DNA from: Apostichopus japonicus
Lineage: Eukaryota > Echinodermata > Holothuroidea > Aspidochirotida > Stichopodidae
Direction of reading: 5' to 3'
NCBI RefSeq assembly: GCF_037975245.1
Contig: NC_092576.1
Span: 42,567,111 to 42,631,110 of the forward strand
DNA length: 64,000 nucleotides
Below the pieces are notes generated by a model. It worked only from the letters and a program-made list of their open reading frames with translations. It was not told the DNA's origin and ran no database searches. Position numbers and translations under genes: made by a program. Below, piece by piece: positions 1 to 12,433 of this stretch. Each line of letters starts with the position of its first letter. Within the stretch, counting starts at the first letter, position 1.

Positions 1-407
1 TCGCTCCCTCAGGGGTAACATCTGTTGCGCTCCGCGGAGGTAACGAGAGATGTTTATCCGGAACAGGAACTGATTACGTAATTTTGCTATATCGATGTAT
101 TCCCGTGACTGGCATAGGCAGGCACGGCGGTGGGTGTGTGAGGCGATCCCATTGGTCGCAACTCACCGTAGTTATATATACAAGTAGTCCCTGATTGGTC
201 TAAGCCTTTTTTTACAGTTTATGTACGGACGTGTGTAAACGGGGGTTATTTCCGGGGTATTAAATGCAGGGTTCTTTTGTAAATGAGTGAGTCAGAGGGT
301 CGGAGAGTCGGTCGAGTGCAAGACGAGGAATTTTCCTTCCGGCGGCTCGTGGTAAAGCCTTTGATATTTGCTAAGTCCAAACAAATGTGTTTAAGCATTT
401 TAGAGTG
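1..407. other. Non-coding flank, nothing recognised
   Basis: Mixed-composition sequence before the 34-bp repeat. I see no credible exon, RNA gene or element end in it. Confidence 0.4.
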
Positions 408-735
408 CCCGCATCTCTGCGCTGCCCGAGTCCAGCGGATTGCCCGACACCTGCGCTACCCGAGTCCAGCGGATTGCCCGACACCTGCGCTGCCCGAGTC
501 CAGCGGATTGCCCGACCCCTGCGCTGCCCGAGTCCAGCGGATTGCCCGACCCCTGCGCTGCCCGAGTCAAGCGGATTGCCCGACCCCTGCGCTGCCCGAG
601 TCCAGCGGATTGCCCGACACCTGCGCTGCCCGAGTCAAGCGGAATGCCCGAAGCCTGTGCTGCCCGACACCGGTGGATTGCAGACGTCTAGACTGCCCGA
701 CCTATGCGCAGCCCAGTCTAACTTAGCCATGTTTA
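408..735 (+). repeat. 34-bp GC-rich minisatellite
   Basis: A unit containing GCTGCCCGAGTCCAGCGGAT recurs every 34 bp (for example from 421 and from 455), with about seven good copies and decayed ones at the right end. Because 34 is not a multiple of three and the unit lacks stops, all three forward frames stay open here. The overlapping reading frames of 83-147 codons are therefore explained by the repeat and are not good evidence for a gene. Confidence 0.9.
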
Positions 736-2414
736 TCATTGGGTTGTGCCCGACCCCAGTGCGTTATATTGGGCAAATGTAAATATTGTACTATACGCTG
801 TAGATGTAGAACGAGATGAGAAATTATACTTTTATTAATCTTACAACTCTGGTGTCTGCCTCCTGATTTAGAGTTAATCTGTACCCGTCCCCCATCTACC
901 TCCCCTACTCTCCTCCAGTTGGTTTCGAGACAGGTTTTACACTACCAGACGTTGGCGGCGTTACAGTATGGTCAACCAGAGTGTATATAATAGCATGCAT
1001 GTCCCGCCTGCACGTTATGTATCGCAGCTAGCTAGCGGCGGTGCAGTATATACTATGACGTATACGTACGTCGTACGCGTAAAGTTGATATGAATACAGT
1101 ACACCGGCTGTTTTTGAAATTACCTGTTGACAATTGTATTTTATACTACGGAACTACTTTAAATTATACAGTAATTTTTACAGTGTAGTCTAAAAAAAAA
1201 ACGAGAAGAACTGTTTAATTTTGGTGGTTGCAGCGTTTGCTGTATCGCAGCTTTCTTATCAACAAGCGAACACAAGCGACTAAAAGAAAATGTCAAATTG
1301 AAAGAAAAATGTAATACTGGTACAATAAAAAGCGATTTAGCTAAGAATCACGTGACATATATATATTCTTAAACAATATTCGAATTTATGATCTGCAGCA
1401 AATTCGTTATGATATATGACGTTATCTTTTGTAATATCATGATAACGACAAATTTTATTGAAACCCTGGTTTTATTAGAGGTTAAAAAGAAGCTATTAAA
1501 TGATAACATATTTCTGCCTATAAAATTGAATTTTGTCGCATTGATTACAACAAGAATTAGTAATTACAACACGAAAGCTTAATTTCTCTGAAAGACCATA
1601 GGAAATAACATTTCAGCAATAAACCTGCATTTACTTACGTAGCTTAATTCCACAATTGCTATTTACCACAGTCTAGGCCGCCACTCATTTTATGAGAGGG
1701 TCGGAGTAGCATTACGGTTGTCTTCCAGCCTTGGAATTAGTTATTGTTCGTTTGTGCTCTTTATCGTTCATAAATATCTCTCAATCAGAAAAAAAAATAT
1801 TGGAATCTGTTCAGTGCACGAAACATATCGCTAATCATTCTACTTTAGAAGCAATTGGAATGTTAATAAGAAGTATACACTTACTAGGTATCTTCATCAC
1901 AGCCCTATTACAGAGGTATAGATCATTATCAGACGGAATAAGCAAATAAACTGGATGGAATTGCAAACATTGGGGGTTGTTACACCATCCCCTCCTTAAA
2001 AGGTGGCTTGGGCTCGTTTCCATATACAAACATCCATCAAACTTTACTGTTGTCGAAAAAGGGTAATAAACACAACTCCATATCTTATAATTATGAGATA
2101 AATACTGATTTTAGTAATATATAATATGATTTGAAAGATGAAATAATAAAAGAGATTTTACATGTGCAAAATCGTTAGTTTTATACTGAGGTATAGCGAA
2201 AGACACCAAGAAAACATTATAAACCAAATACGTACAAGAACATGGACACAAGATCAACCCGTATAAAAAGAGAAAGAGAGGTGGAGAGAGGGAGAGGAAT
2301 ACATAAATTCATAATTGTTAGTTCAAGTGTTTTAACAACATACAAAATATTCAAATTAAGAAAGAGTTAACGACTTAATGATTGCATATGCAATGATGTT
2401 GGTCAGTGGCAGTC
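736..2414. other. Intergenic, nothing recognised
   Basis: AT-rich sequence with scattered poly-A runs and a small palindrome-rich stretch near 1030-1080 (CTAGCTAGC, TACGTACGTCGTACG). The open frames at 1388-1582 and 1731-1949 do not resemble any family I know and have no splice or polyadenylation context. Confidence 0.4.
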
Positions 2415-2418
2415 TTAA

Positions 2419-2784
2419 ATGGTGTGAAGACTCGCGCAAAAAAGAACATCTCATGCCGGTAATCTGACCTAGTTTCGAATGAGGTGTAACAGAAGTGTTA
2501 GACACCACCATCGATCCCAGAAAATACACACACAGCCTTGCTACCGTCGGTAATTAGACACTAGTTTACAGTCAGTACATACAGCTGCGGTCAATACCCA
2601 CAACACAGTGTATAAACGATACAGCCATGGACATCTCAGGTCTAGATAAAAGATAACAAGGTATCACGTTTCATTACTGTCTGCATGCGTTCTGTAGCGA
2701 CACGAATAAAACGTCACTTGCAAGCAACAAAAAGTTAACTTTTTCAGATGGTCGCACGCGGTTTGGGGCGAGTCTTCAGTGCCT
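2419..2784 (+). mobile_element. TTAA-flanked MITE, copy 1 (Kolobok-like)
   Basis: A 366-bp non-coding element with inverted ends. The left end reads ATGGTGTGAAGACTCGCGC and the right end is the reverse complement of AGGCACTGAAGACTCGCC. It is bordered on both sides by TTAA (2415-2418 and 2785-2788). Three more copies lie at 7.8, 17.5 and 23.2 kb, all in the same orientation. A TTAA target with AGG-type termini fits Kolobok elements better than piggyBac, whose ends begin CCY; the superfamily call is inference. Confidence 0.8.
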
Positions 2785-3085
2785 TTAAGCAAACGCACAC
2801 AATCCACGGTTTTATACGTAACGGGTATATATCGTGCCATATTATAGTCCGCTTGTCCTGGTCACTGTTGGTTGCAGTCGGTACATAAATCTGACGTGTT
2901 CACTTCGAGATCATTTATCAGATAAAACATCACAAGCTGCAGACTTTTACCGAAACGAGTCCCGTCGATGGTAGTCGAGTTGCAATCGGTAGCTCTATCC
3001 TGTGGAAGCCAAACCAAAAATCATTAAAAAATGACTGTTTTATCAGTAAAGAATGGAAGATGTAAGGCAAACCAGTTGGTTATTT

Positions 3086-3473
3086 CAGTGGCGGAGCTAG
3101 GTGTACTAGTTGGGTGGGGGGGGGGCGAGAATGGTCTGTTGGGGCGCTTCGACTATCTAAGCGGAGCGCCACCACAGGTTGGCGCGGAGCGTAAAGACAT
3201 TTTTTGAGTAAAGATACTCCCTAGATTGCCGGAAATGACCCATTCCGGGACCTTGCTAATTTGCAGATAAACGAAGAATAAATATGTTTCATCGCCAAAT
3301 TAAACAAACAAAATGTGACAAATGTCAATAGGTAGATGAGAGCGCAATATAAAAGTCAATAATCGCAAATAAGTGAAAAGTGGTTAACAGCTGAAAAGGG
3401 CGCCAGCAGTCCATTTGAGTCCGTCAGAGGGGGGGGGGGCATCCCCCCTGACCGTATGGACGCTCCGCCATTG
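3086..3473. mobile_element. hAT-type MITE with 8-bp target duplication
   Basis: A 388-bp element starting CAGTGGCGGAGCTAGG and ending with the reverse complement of CAATGGCGGAGCG. The flanks are ggttattt (3078-3085) and agttattt (3474-3481), an 8-bp duplication with one mismatch. Poly-G near the left end and a further G run near the right end are typical of this family. An internal stretch around 3125-3250 (minus strand) carries the GCGCCAAC...GTGGCGC palindrome also found in the elements at 47.5, 52.5 and 53.6 kb. Confidence 0.8.
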
Positions 3474-4042
3474 AGTTATTTCCGTCAAGTAGGACTAACA
3501 CCACCACCACCACCTCCTAAATAAGCCCTTCTTCCCACCCTCAATATTATTTTTTTTTATTTCCTTTTTCGCATTTTGATCATATATATATGGTCGGTTC
3601 TTACCAGAGAGGGGTCCACTGTATAATTCTGGTTATTCCCGAACAGACTATATAATTGTCCAATAGCTAGTCCTTGTTTACGTTGTGTTTGGTTGTCATT
3701 TTGAGCACACTGTAGTAGTAACCAATCGCTCAAATATAGTAATGCGTAGCTCATGTCTCGAATAATTGGTCCAGAAGTCATCTCCTGTGAAAGAATGAAA
3801 ATATAACTAAAGTTTTCAAAGTTCTATAGTGAATTCACGGTACTATGCATATCTTGTAACACGGCACATAAGCTGACCTATCTGCCATATATCCAAGTTC
3901 ATGATTATTCATTCGTTCATGATTATTCATTTATTGTCCGGTAAACAATTCCCATCATGCATCATTCTATGTAGCGCATGACTTGGAGTTGATTGAGGAG
4001 TGAGAAATATAGAGAACGTAATTCGTTACATACGTATACTCT

Positions 4043-4390
4043 TGCTGCAGTCTTTACTAACGTGCATGTACATCCTACCGTATAACAGTGTATTGCGAGA
4101 ACTGCTATTTCGGGAGCCTAACCAAGCTGTGTTGCAGTCTTTACTTACGTACATGTATATCCTACCGTCTAACGGTGTATTGCGAGAACTACTATTTCGG
4201 GAGCCTAACCAAGCTGTGCTGCAGTCTTTACTTACGTACATGTGCATCCTACCGTCTAACGGTGTATTTCGAAAACTGCTATTTCGGGAGCCTAACCAAG
4301 CTGTGCTGCAGTCTTTACTTACGCACATGTACATCCTACCGTCTAACGGTGTATTGCGAGAACTGCTATTTCGGGAGCCTAACCAAGCTA
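4043..4390 (+). repeat. 87-bp tandem repeat (four copies)
   Basis: The segment beginning GCAGTCTTTACT recurs every 87 bp (4046, 4133, and so on), four times, with 90% or better identity by eye. 87 is 29 codons, so the unit is open in several frames on both strands. The + strand frame 4000-4491 would give a 163-aa protein with four 29-residue repeats, but no homologue, splice site or codon signal supports translation. I treat it as a minisatellite. Confidence 0.85.
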
Positions 4391-4490
4391 TGCGCCTGTG
4401 CATGAACACTAATACTACAAATAAACCATCCGATATAACACTATCGTTACATTACGCACTTGATCATGGACGTCCGAAAAGCCAACAATA

Positions 4491-5439
4491 GAAAGGCCAG
4501 GCAAAATTTCTGGTATTCAACCGCTGGTTAACCGTCCGAAAGGCGATAAATCGATTAACCGTCAAAAGCGAACGGCATTCATACATACATCGCAATACTA
4601 GTATCTGCATGAATTGAAGAGTAGCGGATATGTTTTTGTCTTAACGAGAGAGCACAGTTCACTATTTTCTTTATAATTTATTTAATGAGAAGGTTCCACC
4701 GTGACCACCCCCGCCCCCACCCCCCCCCCCCCACGGACGTCCATGTAAGCCAAACAACAACAAGTGTACGTTAAAGTAATAACATCTCGAAATGTGAAAT
4801 CTGGGTTAGAAATATAAGACTGCAGATTGGCAATGAACCATTTAACCAACCCTATATACACCACAACTTTTACCTCTCCCCAACCACCCTTTCCCTTCAA
4901 ATGGGTAAAACTAACTTCCATAACGAACCCACAGGTTCACTGAGTAACTCCGGTAGAGAAACAACCCCCCACTCCTCAACCCTACCCCCCCCCCCAGTGA
5001 ACGTTTTTCTTTGTACAGTGCTAACGCAGAGTATACCGGTAGGCTACTTCATAGTTTGATCATTGAAGTAAACATGAACAAGTGAACAGTGATGAAGTTA
5101 TAATACAGCAACGTAAGCATGTTGTTTTCAATAGTTACTTACCGTTTTACTGCACTGGCAAAAGCTTAGATCTAGGTATGGCGTTGTATCAGGGATAGTC
5201 TGTAAGTTAATGTAACAAAATGATATGACATTTTTTTCGTTTTGAACATGTCACTCAAAGAATTTAATATCTCCAGAAAATCTATTCAAAGCTCACTAAG
5301 ATGTTCAGTCACGGTCATTGTAATATACAAACCTTTTGTTGTTGTTGCTGTTCATTTCATTGTTTTCTTAAAAAAAAAAAATCCCACACGTTCCACATAC
5401 ATCGCCTCACATCACCTATGTATCTCATATAGCCTATAC

Positions 5440-5442
<3 letters not shown>
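4491..5442. other. Intergenic, low-complexity tracts only
   Basis: Contains C-rich homopolymer tracts (about 4715-4731 and 4985-4995). I recognise no gene. Confidence 0.4.

Positions 5443-5524
<82 letters not shown>
5443..5524. repeat. (AT)n microsatellite
   Basis: About 41 uninterrupted AT dinucleotides. It generates YIYIYI-type reading frames on both strands, which are artefacts. Confidence 0.97.
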
Positions 5525-5526
<2 letters not shown>

Positions 5527-5784
5527 TCACATCCCACATTTCCATACATCCCAAAGGGCCTAATAACCAGCAGGAACAATACCAATCCTTTTTTTTTCTT
5601 TTTCTTTTTTGAAAGGAATGCATGTGCAGTGGAACAGAAAGCCCCGGTATCCAGCCAATACTCATAGCTAGTACAGTAACTATACTGTTCATGTTCCAAA
5701 ACCGTGCATCAGTAACTACTACGCTGTGTTCGTAACATAACCAGGTGATAAAGGTGGCACAGTTATTACTGCAAGTTTTTTCTT

Positions 5785-5880
5785 ACTGAAAATTTAATTT
5801 AAAATTTAAAATTATTAAAATGAAAATTTTTAAAAATTTTAAATTTTTAAAAATTAAAAAAGATTTTTTTTTTTTTTTAA
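5785..5880. repeat. A/T-only palindromic low-complexity tract
   Basis: Alternating AAATTT-type blocks that are self-complementary over about 90 bp, ending in a T run. Confidence 0.8.
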
Positions 5881-6424
5881 TTACTGCAAAGTTTCACTTG
5901 TCGGACTCGTAGTAACACATGTTACCGTGTTGCGAACACAGCGCAGTAGTTACTGATGCACGGTTGTGGAACATTATAGTATCGGGTGCGGTATCTTACC
6001 TTGTAGTAATCCAACGACATGTCGATAAGAATTTGAAGGTACCTTGTAGTGAGTGGGATCGAGCTTTCTATACTCCGTCCCGAAGCCGAAGCCACAGACA
6101 TCGCACACACGAGAGAGGCTGTATGCAATAAATGAATATCAAACTATGATTAATAATCAGATGATGACAAACGACATAACGGGCTTGTATAGGAGTAGAA
6201 ACGAATGCCCATTGAGGGAAGTTTCCCGACCCGAACTAGATACTGTCCCTTATTACGAACCTAGTCCTGTTCCTTTTTGCAATCGAATTTTCTCCTTGCG
6301 TATTGTGGTCTAAATGCAATCGCTCCCTCATGCGATCATCTCATATCTCTTTCTTTATGGTGCATCACGTTCCTGTGCGTATAATTATGTTTTACCAGGC
6401 GCCTTTTCTTCGGGAGAGGTAATT

Positions 6425-6425
<1 letters not shown>

Positions 6426-6485
<60 letters not shown>

Positions 6486-6565
6486 GAAAATCGCAATGAG
6501 TTGGAAAATCAAGAACAGTGAAAAAACTTTCAGCCTCCACCGGGATTCGAACCACGGGCCTCCCG

Positions 6566-6639
<74 letters not shown>
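6426..6639. repeat. Two (TA)n arrays flanking a SINE piece
   Basis: (TA)n runs at about 6426-6482 and 6571-6639 enclose 88 bp of unique sequence. That sequence is the B-box half of a tRNA-derived SINE, listed separately. Confidence 0.9.
6483..6567 (-). mobile_element. tRNA-derived SINE fragment, B box only
   Basis: On the minus strand GGTTCGAATCCC (complement of 6542-6553) is a canonical pol III B box, followed by a non-tRNA body to about 6483. The A-box half that should precede it is missing: the tRNA-like part begins right at the (TA)n array. It is a truncated SINE, not a tRNA gene. Confidence 0.7.
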
Positions 6640-6641
<2 letters not shown>

Positions 6642-7060
6642 TATATACTGACGCGGATAAAGTAAGCCCATCAGAACCTAATCTTGGTTCTTTTTTTCAT
6701 TTCTTATTATATGGAAGTCAAGCTGGGTGTTTTATGTGTGATCAAGGTATACTAAATTCCAGACATTCTTTACGTGCTTATCTGAGATAGGCCTAAATGA
6801 TCGATTAGTCCTCGCGCGACTTGGACATGGCGTAATATCACAGCACAATCCATCTTTTTAACACAATTATGCTCATCGTCTGTACGATCTATAGACAATG
6901 CCAAAACTAAAACTAGTTCAGTTGCATGGTTTGTCATTGACCAGATTTGAGTTAAATTATCTCAAACAAACTATACGCAAGCGAATTTCTGAGACCAGAA
7001 TTGCTTTGCAAATTGTTATGGGCATGGTTTACCTCTTGCATATTCACAACTACATTGACT

Positions 7061-7083
7061 GATGACGTAATCTCTACGTCATC
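7061..7083. other. Perfect 9-bp inverted repeat with CRE-like half sites
   Basis: GATGACGTA, five bases, then TACGTCATC. Each arm holds a TGACGTA (ATF/CREB-like) core. No gene is recognised within several kilobases, so a regulatory role is unsupported. Confidence 0.5.
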
Positions 7084-7820
7084 GCCCTCGTAACAGTCCG
7101 GATACGAATCAGAGGTTTATACATGCGTTGTTGGGGAACCATCGCCTCTCACCCCGTTCCAATAGCACGGTTCTATGTTGTCTCGCCGTAAAATTTCGTT
7201 ACCTGTTTTATTCCTATCATTACTACATTATGTTTTGCCTGAAGGATCTTGAAAATACATGACATACAGTTTTGAAGTAGAGTAGTCTGAAAGGTCAATA
7301 ACTCAAATCGACTGTCCACTGGCGTACTAAGCGGGGCTACGGGGGTTGGGTGGGGGTACTGAACAGTCAGGGAATGGATATCTTGAACAAACAATAGGAA
7401 AACTAAAGAAACATTCCATAAAGAATGAAAATTCCTAAATACAATGAACGGTTCGAAGCTTCTCCAAAGATACCACCATCTTTCATCTAAGCCACCTTAC
7501 ATAAACAAAGATTTCTCAAAGGGAGGGGTAACCCCCCCTCCCCCTTCGCCCCCAGACTCGACGTCATCCCCCACCACGGCATCCCTTTCACGGAAGAAAA
7601 AGGAAAGATCCGCCTCGGGTGCCAATCTTTTTAGGTACGCCTGCACTGCCGCTTATGTATTGCAAAATCAGTCGAAGCGACGCATGAATGTACTGCGCAT
7701 CGGTTACTGCGCATCGGTTGTTATAATTAATAGCTTTTCATTTCTATAGACCCTAGGCTTCGCCCTAATTTAAATATGAAATAATAGTTCTCTCATAGAC
7801 CTCTACTGTATACATGGTAC

Positions 7821-8607
7821 GTCTAAAAACGTCTAATGCCGGTAATCTGACCTAGTTTCGAATGAGGTGTAACAGAAGTGTTAGACACCACCATCGATCC
7901 CAGAAAATACACACACACACCGCTTGCTACCGTCGGTAATTAGACACTAGTGTACAGTCAGTACATAACAGTATATATACAAACGATACAGCGATGGACT
8001 TTTCAGGTCCAGCTAAAGATAACAAGGTATCACGTTTATGGCAAGCCATGTGGGACAAACACTACATAATATATCCGCGTATTAACTGGAATTTATATGC
8101 GTATTAATTGGAATATATACGGTATATATTATTAGCCAATCATATGGCTTAAATATATCCGCGCATTAATTCTAATATATATACACGTATTAATTCGAAT
8201 ATATACACGTATTAATTCGAATATATACATGTATTAAATAAAATACATATGGGGATTAAATCCAATATATGCACGGATTAATTAGAATATACACGAAAAA
8301 AACATTTCCGCTCTTGCTGTGTACATATACCAACGATAAATGTTTTGGCGGGCTCGCGAGATCGCTTCAAAAAGCGAAACTTTACACATGTAGGCAGTAC
8401 AACACATGTATATTCGAATTAATACGCGTATATATTCGAATTAATACGCGGATATATTATGCGGTGTTTGTCCCACATGGCTTGCCATACACGTTTCATT
8501 ACTGTCTGTATGTTGTAGCGACACGAACAAAACGTCACTTGCAAGCAACAGAAATTTAACTTTTTTGCAGAGGGCCGCACGCGGTTTTGGGCACGTCTTC
8601 AATGCCT
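7821..8607 (+). mobile_element. TTAA MITE, copy 2, split by a nested element
   Basis: The body matches copy 1 from the GCCGGTAATCTGACC motif onward, and the right end is bordered by TTAA at 8608-8611. The left terminal repeat has decayed: no AAGACTCGCGC is visible. The copy is interrupted after ...ATCACGTTT at 8037 and resumes at 8489 with ACACGTTTCATT, because another element inserted there. Confidence 0.75.
8038..8488. mobile_element. 451-bp TIR element nested in the MITE
   Basis: The left end ATGGCAAGCCATGTGGGAC is matched in inverted orientation at the right end for more than 40 bp. Flanks are tcacgttt (8030-8037) and acacgttt (8489-8496), an 8-bp duplication with one mismatch that also restores the host MITE sequence when removed. 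The interior is a decayed tandem array of about 23 bp built on CGTATTAATTCGAATATATA. The 8-bp duplication points to hAT, but the terminal bases are atypical; no coding capacity. Confidence 0.8.
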
Positions 8608-10052
8608 TTAAATTGCTTATCTTTTGCAAATACTAGAGGCGCTCTATCACGTCTCGCCGCCTCGGTATGAACATCCATTGGTGTTTTTTCTTTACATTAC
8701 ACCTATTGGCCCGAGATTACCTATATGGTAAACCACTGTGACAATTTCAATTATTAATATCTCAAGAGAGAGCCTTGTAAGAAGTGGATGCAAATTTCAA
8801 CAGGATGCACATAATATCTTCCTCTTTGATCAGCCAAACTTAAATCGTTTGAACTATCCCTAGTTAAACCCCATGATGATGATGATGATAATTATGATCA
8901 TCATCACCATCATCATGATCATCATCATTTAAATTAGACTAACTCGAGAGAGACGATTAAGACAAACGCACCCCGTGCCTATTGATGATATAACACCAGG
9001 TTAGGAACTCACCTATTAACGTTGGCCAGCCTGCCATGGTTGGTACAAGGTATATTTGAAAGTATAATGTTGTCAATTAAATAACTTCTCAAAGTCTTCG
9101 TGTGAAGTTAGCTGAAGGGTTCTTCAAGGGTAGCTGGAGACTTAATTTGAACCTCAAATATTCATGAATTTGTTATGAAGTATTCTCTGTCGAAGTTCCA
9201 TGTATTTATATTTGTAACTAACATGTGTACCCAGTATTTATAACTTTTACGCGTCGCGGGGGTTATTTTAGAAGTATATTAGCTCATAAAATGATGGGGG
9301 AGTTGATAGTCTTTGAACATGGATCCCGCCCCAACCTTTACCGTATATAGGCTATAACGTAAGATTCATTTTTATACTTGTAGTTTCATTAATTTACACC
9401 CACGTGAATGTTTTGATTTTTTGTTGTGTATTTCGTAAGTTACGCTCTCACTTTTATGGTCGCCGCAAACAATATCCTTTTTCTATTCGCCTTTTGGTCT
9501 TTTGTTGTTTTATTTTTATATTTGTTGGCATGACAGCATCTGGTTTGGGAAAATTCCTCTGTTTTTTTGTTATTTTTTACAAACTGTTCTTTATTGCATA
9601 CTTCAAAGCACTTTTTCCGACAATTTCTGCAGTGACCGGATACCCTATGTATATCATTTATCGGAAGTTGGCCTTTGACGTTTGCAGGATATGGAACGCC
9701 GAAAGGGCTTTGATTTATTTTGTTTACTTCTATGCTGTATGTTATCATGATGTTGCCTCTTTTGATGTTGCTGTCTCCTTTGATGTTGTTAAGTCCTTCA
9801 ATGCTGTTGTCTCATTCGATGTGTTGTCTCCTCTGATGTTGTTATCTCCTTTGATACTGGCGGCGCTGTTCACTTTTATGACGTCAAAATACGTATACAA
9901 ATTCGAAGAATTTATTGCTTTCAGATGTAGCTAAAATGTCCGAGAGAGACCGACTAGACCAACATTGTAGGGCTAGGTTATACGAACAAAATGAAAATTT
10001 CTACTAAACTAATCTAAACTTAACGAAACTAATAAAATAATGCTGATGATGA
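8608..10052. other. Intergenic, with an ATG/CAT palindrome and a GATGTTGTT-type repeat
   Basis: Near 8873-8928 a (ATG)n run meets a (CAT)n run and forms a long inverted repeat. At about 9750-9860 a decayed 15-18 bp repeat based on TTGATGTTGTTGTCTCC is present. The open frames at 9404-9934 (+) and 9440-9748 (-) are discussed under rejected items. Confidence 0.5.
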
Positions 10053-10431
<379 letters not shown>

Positions 10432-10483
10432 TTTGACTTTTACATAGCCAGTTTTTTACCAGCTTTACAGACGTTATATTACC

Positions 10484-10577
10484 TCTGGTCAATTATAACC
10501 TGTCCCAGAGACAATCCCTCCAGTCGGCACCAGTTATATACTGCACCAATGGCAAGTTACCTCACAGGTACCCATTT
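10484..10577 (-). mobile_element. SINE, left part (split copy)
   Basis: Resembles the intact SINE at 21.0-21.4 kb: both share a CTGGTCA...TAACYTGTC stretch and, before the break, CAAGTTACCTC(A/G)CAGGT(A/C)CCCATTT. The partner half with the A and B boxes resumes at 11854. Confidence 0.7.
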
Positions 10578-11853
10578 CCCAGGAAAAAAATTACCTCAAA
10601 TTTACCGCGGTAACTTACCACACTTTTACCACGGTAACACCGTGGTAAAAACATGGTAAATTTGTTGTACATTACCGCGGTGTTTTGGCCCTATGGACGC
10701 GGTAAACCGCGGTTTACCGCAGTAAATTACCACAAATTTACCATGGTTTCACCTCTCTAAGTTACCCCAATTTTACCGCAATTTACCACGGTGTTACCAT
10801 ACTTTTACCGCGCTTTTACAACACTTTTACTACACTTTTACCCAAAATTTACCACAGTTTTACCGTTCTTTTACCCCAATTTTACCTTATATTTACCACG
10901 CTTTTTCCTTAGTTTTACCTCAATTTACCATATTTTAACACGCTGTTACCACAGTTTACCGTTCTTTTACCCCAATTTTACCCTAGATTGACCACGCATT
11001 TACTACAACTTTACCCTAAATTTTCCACAGTTTTACCGTTCTTTTACCCCATATACCGTATATTAACCACGTTTTTTCCTTAGTTTTACCTCAATTTACC
11101 ATACTTTTACCACGCTTTTACCACAGTTTACCGTTCTTTTACCCCAATTTTACCGTAGATTTACCACGCTTTTACCTTAGTTTTACCTCAGTTTACCATG
11201 ATTTTAAACTAATTGTAGCTATGCCTTAATGTGTGCTAGTTTATATAGTTCTTTTTTCATTTTAAAGGCTTTTAGGTTCTCCCTTATAATGAAAAAAGAA
11301 TTAATTGTTGTCTCCTCTCAAATATATCAGGGATTCCATGAAGGAATTTTATATGTATCTATCCTCTGCTTGTTTTTTTTTTAGGAAAAGAGATGCATAC
11401 TATAACATATAAGAATAGCAGTTTGTCTCTCTTCTTTATTCAACTCATATCCACAGGTAATTTATATTGCCAACATTAAGATATGAGTAGAACAAAAGGT
11501 TTGTCATATCAGTATTGCAAAAATATGGGACAAAATCATGGAAAAATTGCTGTAAATGTACCATCATGTTTCATAGTGTGACCCATATATGTTCTACTGT
11601 GGTAAAATCATGGTACAATTATTGTAAATTTACCATAGCATAATTGCACCGTATAGTGTTACCCTATTTTTACTGTGGTTAATCATGGCACAATTGTAGG
11701 AATTTTACCTATGTAGTTTATGTACCTCGTAAATGTATGTACCGGTAAATGTACCGCGGTTGATTTTACCACAATTTTACCACACATTTACCCCATTTAC
11801 CACACATTTACCATAGTTTACCGCGGTAAAATTAGGGTACAGTTTTTGCTGGG
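10578..11853. mobile_element. TTTACC-rich element inserted in a SINE
   Basis: About 1.28 kb filled with TTTTACC/GGTAAA motifs at roughly 10-20 bp spacing. The ends look inverted: CCCAGGAAAAAAATTACC on the left and, on the right, the reverse complement of CCCAGCAAAAACTGTACC. The right flank is TTAA; the left flank is ATTT, so a TTAA target with one decayed copy is possible. CCC termini with a TTAA target would fit piggyBac, but that is inference. No transposase frame is visible. Confidence 0.6.
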
Positions 11854-11992
11854 TTAACCCACTGGGTGGAGAGAGGCAAGTGAGATAAAGCATCTTGCAC
11901 AAGGACACAACGTAATGAACTAGCCAGGAATCGAACCAACAATCCTTGGATCTCGAGTCCGACGCATTAGCCAATTGGCCACCACGCTCTCG
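11854..11992 (-). mobile_element. SINE, right part with pol III boxes
   Basis: On the minus strand the tRNA-like head carries an A-box-like TGGCCAATTGGCTAA and a B-box-like GGTTCGATTCC, followed by a CCTTGTGCAAGATGCTTTATC body that matches the intact copy at 21 kb. Continues leftward at 10577 across the inserted element. Confidence 0.75.
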
Positions 11993-12433
11993 TATAAGGC
12001 ACCTTGTCGGACAACCCAGATAACAGAGTCGTTAAAAGAGATTCACTCGGACTAAGAGTCGACTCGAGTGCTCATTTCCTTGGTGACTTACCCATGACCC
12101 CGAAATGACTTGACCTCACTCGAGTAATTCAGGAAATATTCAGAAAATATAAATGAGTGGAAAATGACACAGCAGTACTAGTTTGGTTAGCAACGCTCGG
12201 CATAGAAAACATGGGATTACATCAATGTTAAAAATAATAAAATTACGAATGAATCACTGTGTAAAAGGCCCCTTTTCAAAGAAATATGGGTTATTCCATC
12301 AATAATGGTACCAATACGTGACATGGGCATTTCAGCCCCAAGATCACTTTTACCTTTTATCATAAACCCCCTTTTCAATTTGTTGAATCTGATAGGAACC
12401 TTCAAAACTACAATATGTATTGTGTAAATATAC

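Noticed and set aside
283-782. Overlapping frames of 83-147 codons in all three + frames
   Set aside because: They follow from a stop-free 34-bp tandem repeat whose length is not divisible by three.
4000-4491. 163-codon frame with four 29-residue repeats
   Set aside because: The 87-bp repeat is open on both strands; no family, codon or splice support for translation.
9440-9748. Minus-strand cysteine-rich reading (HRVSGHCRNCRKKC) reminiscent of a zinc-binding tail such as in piggyBac transposases
   Set aside because: Only one short block, no flanking transposase sequence, no element ends; similarity too weak to claim.
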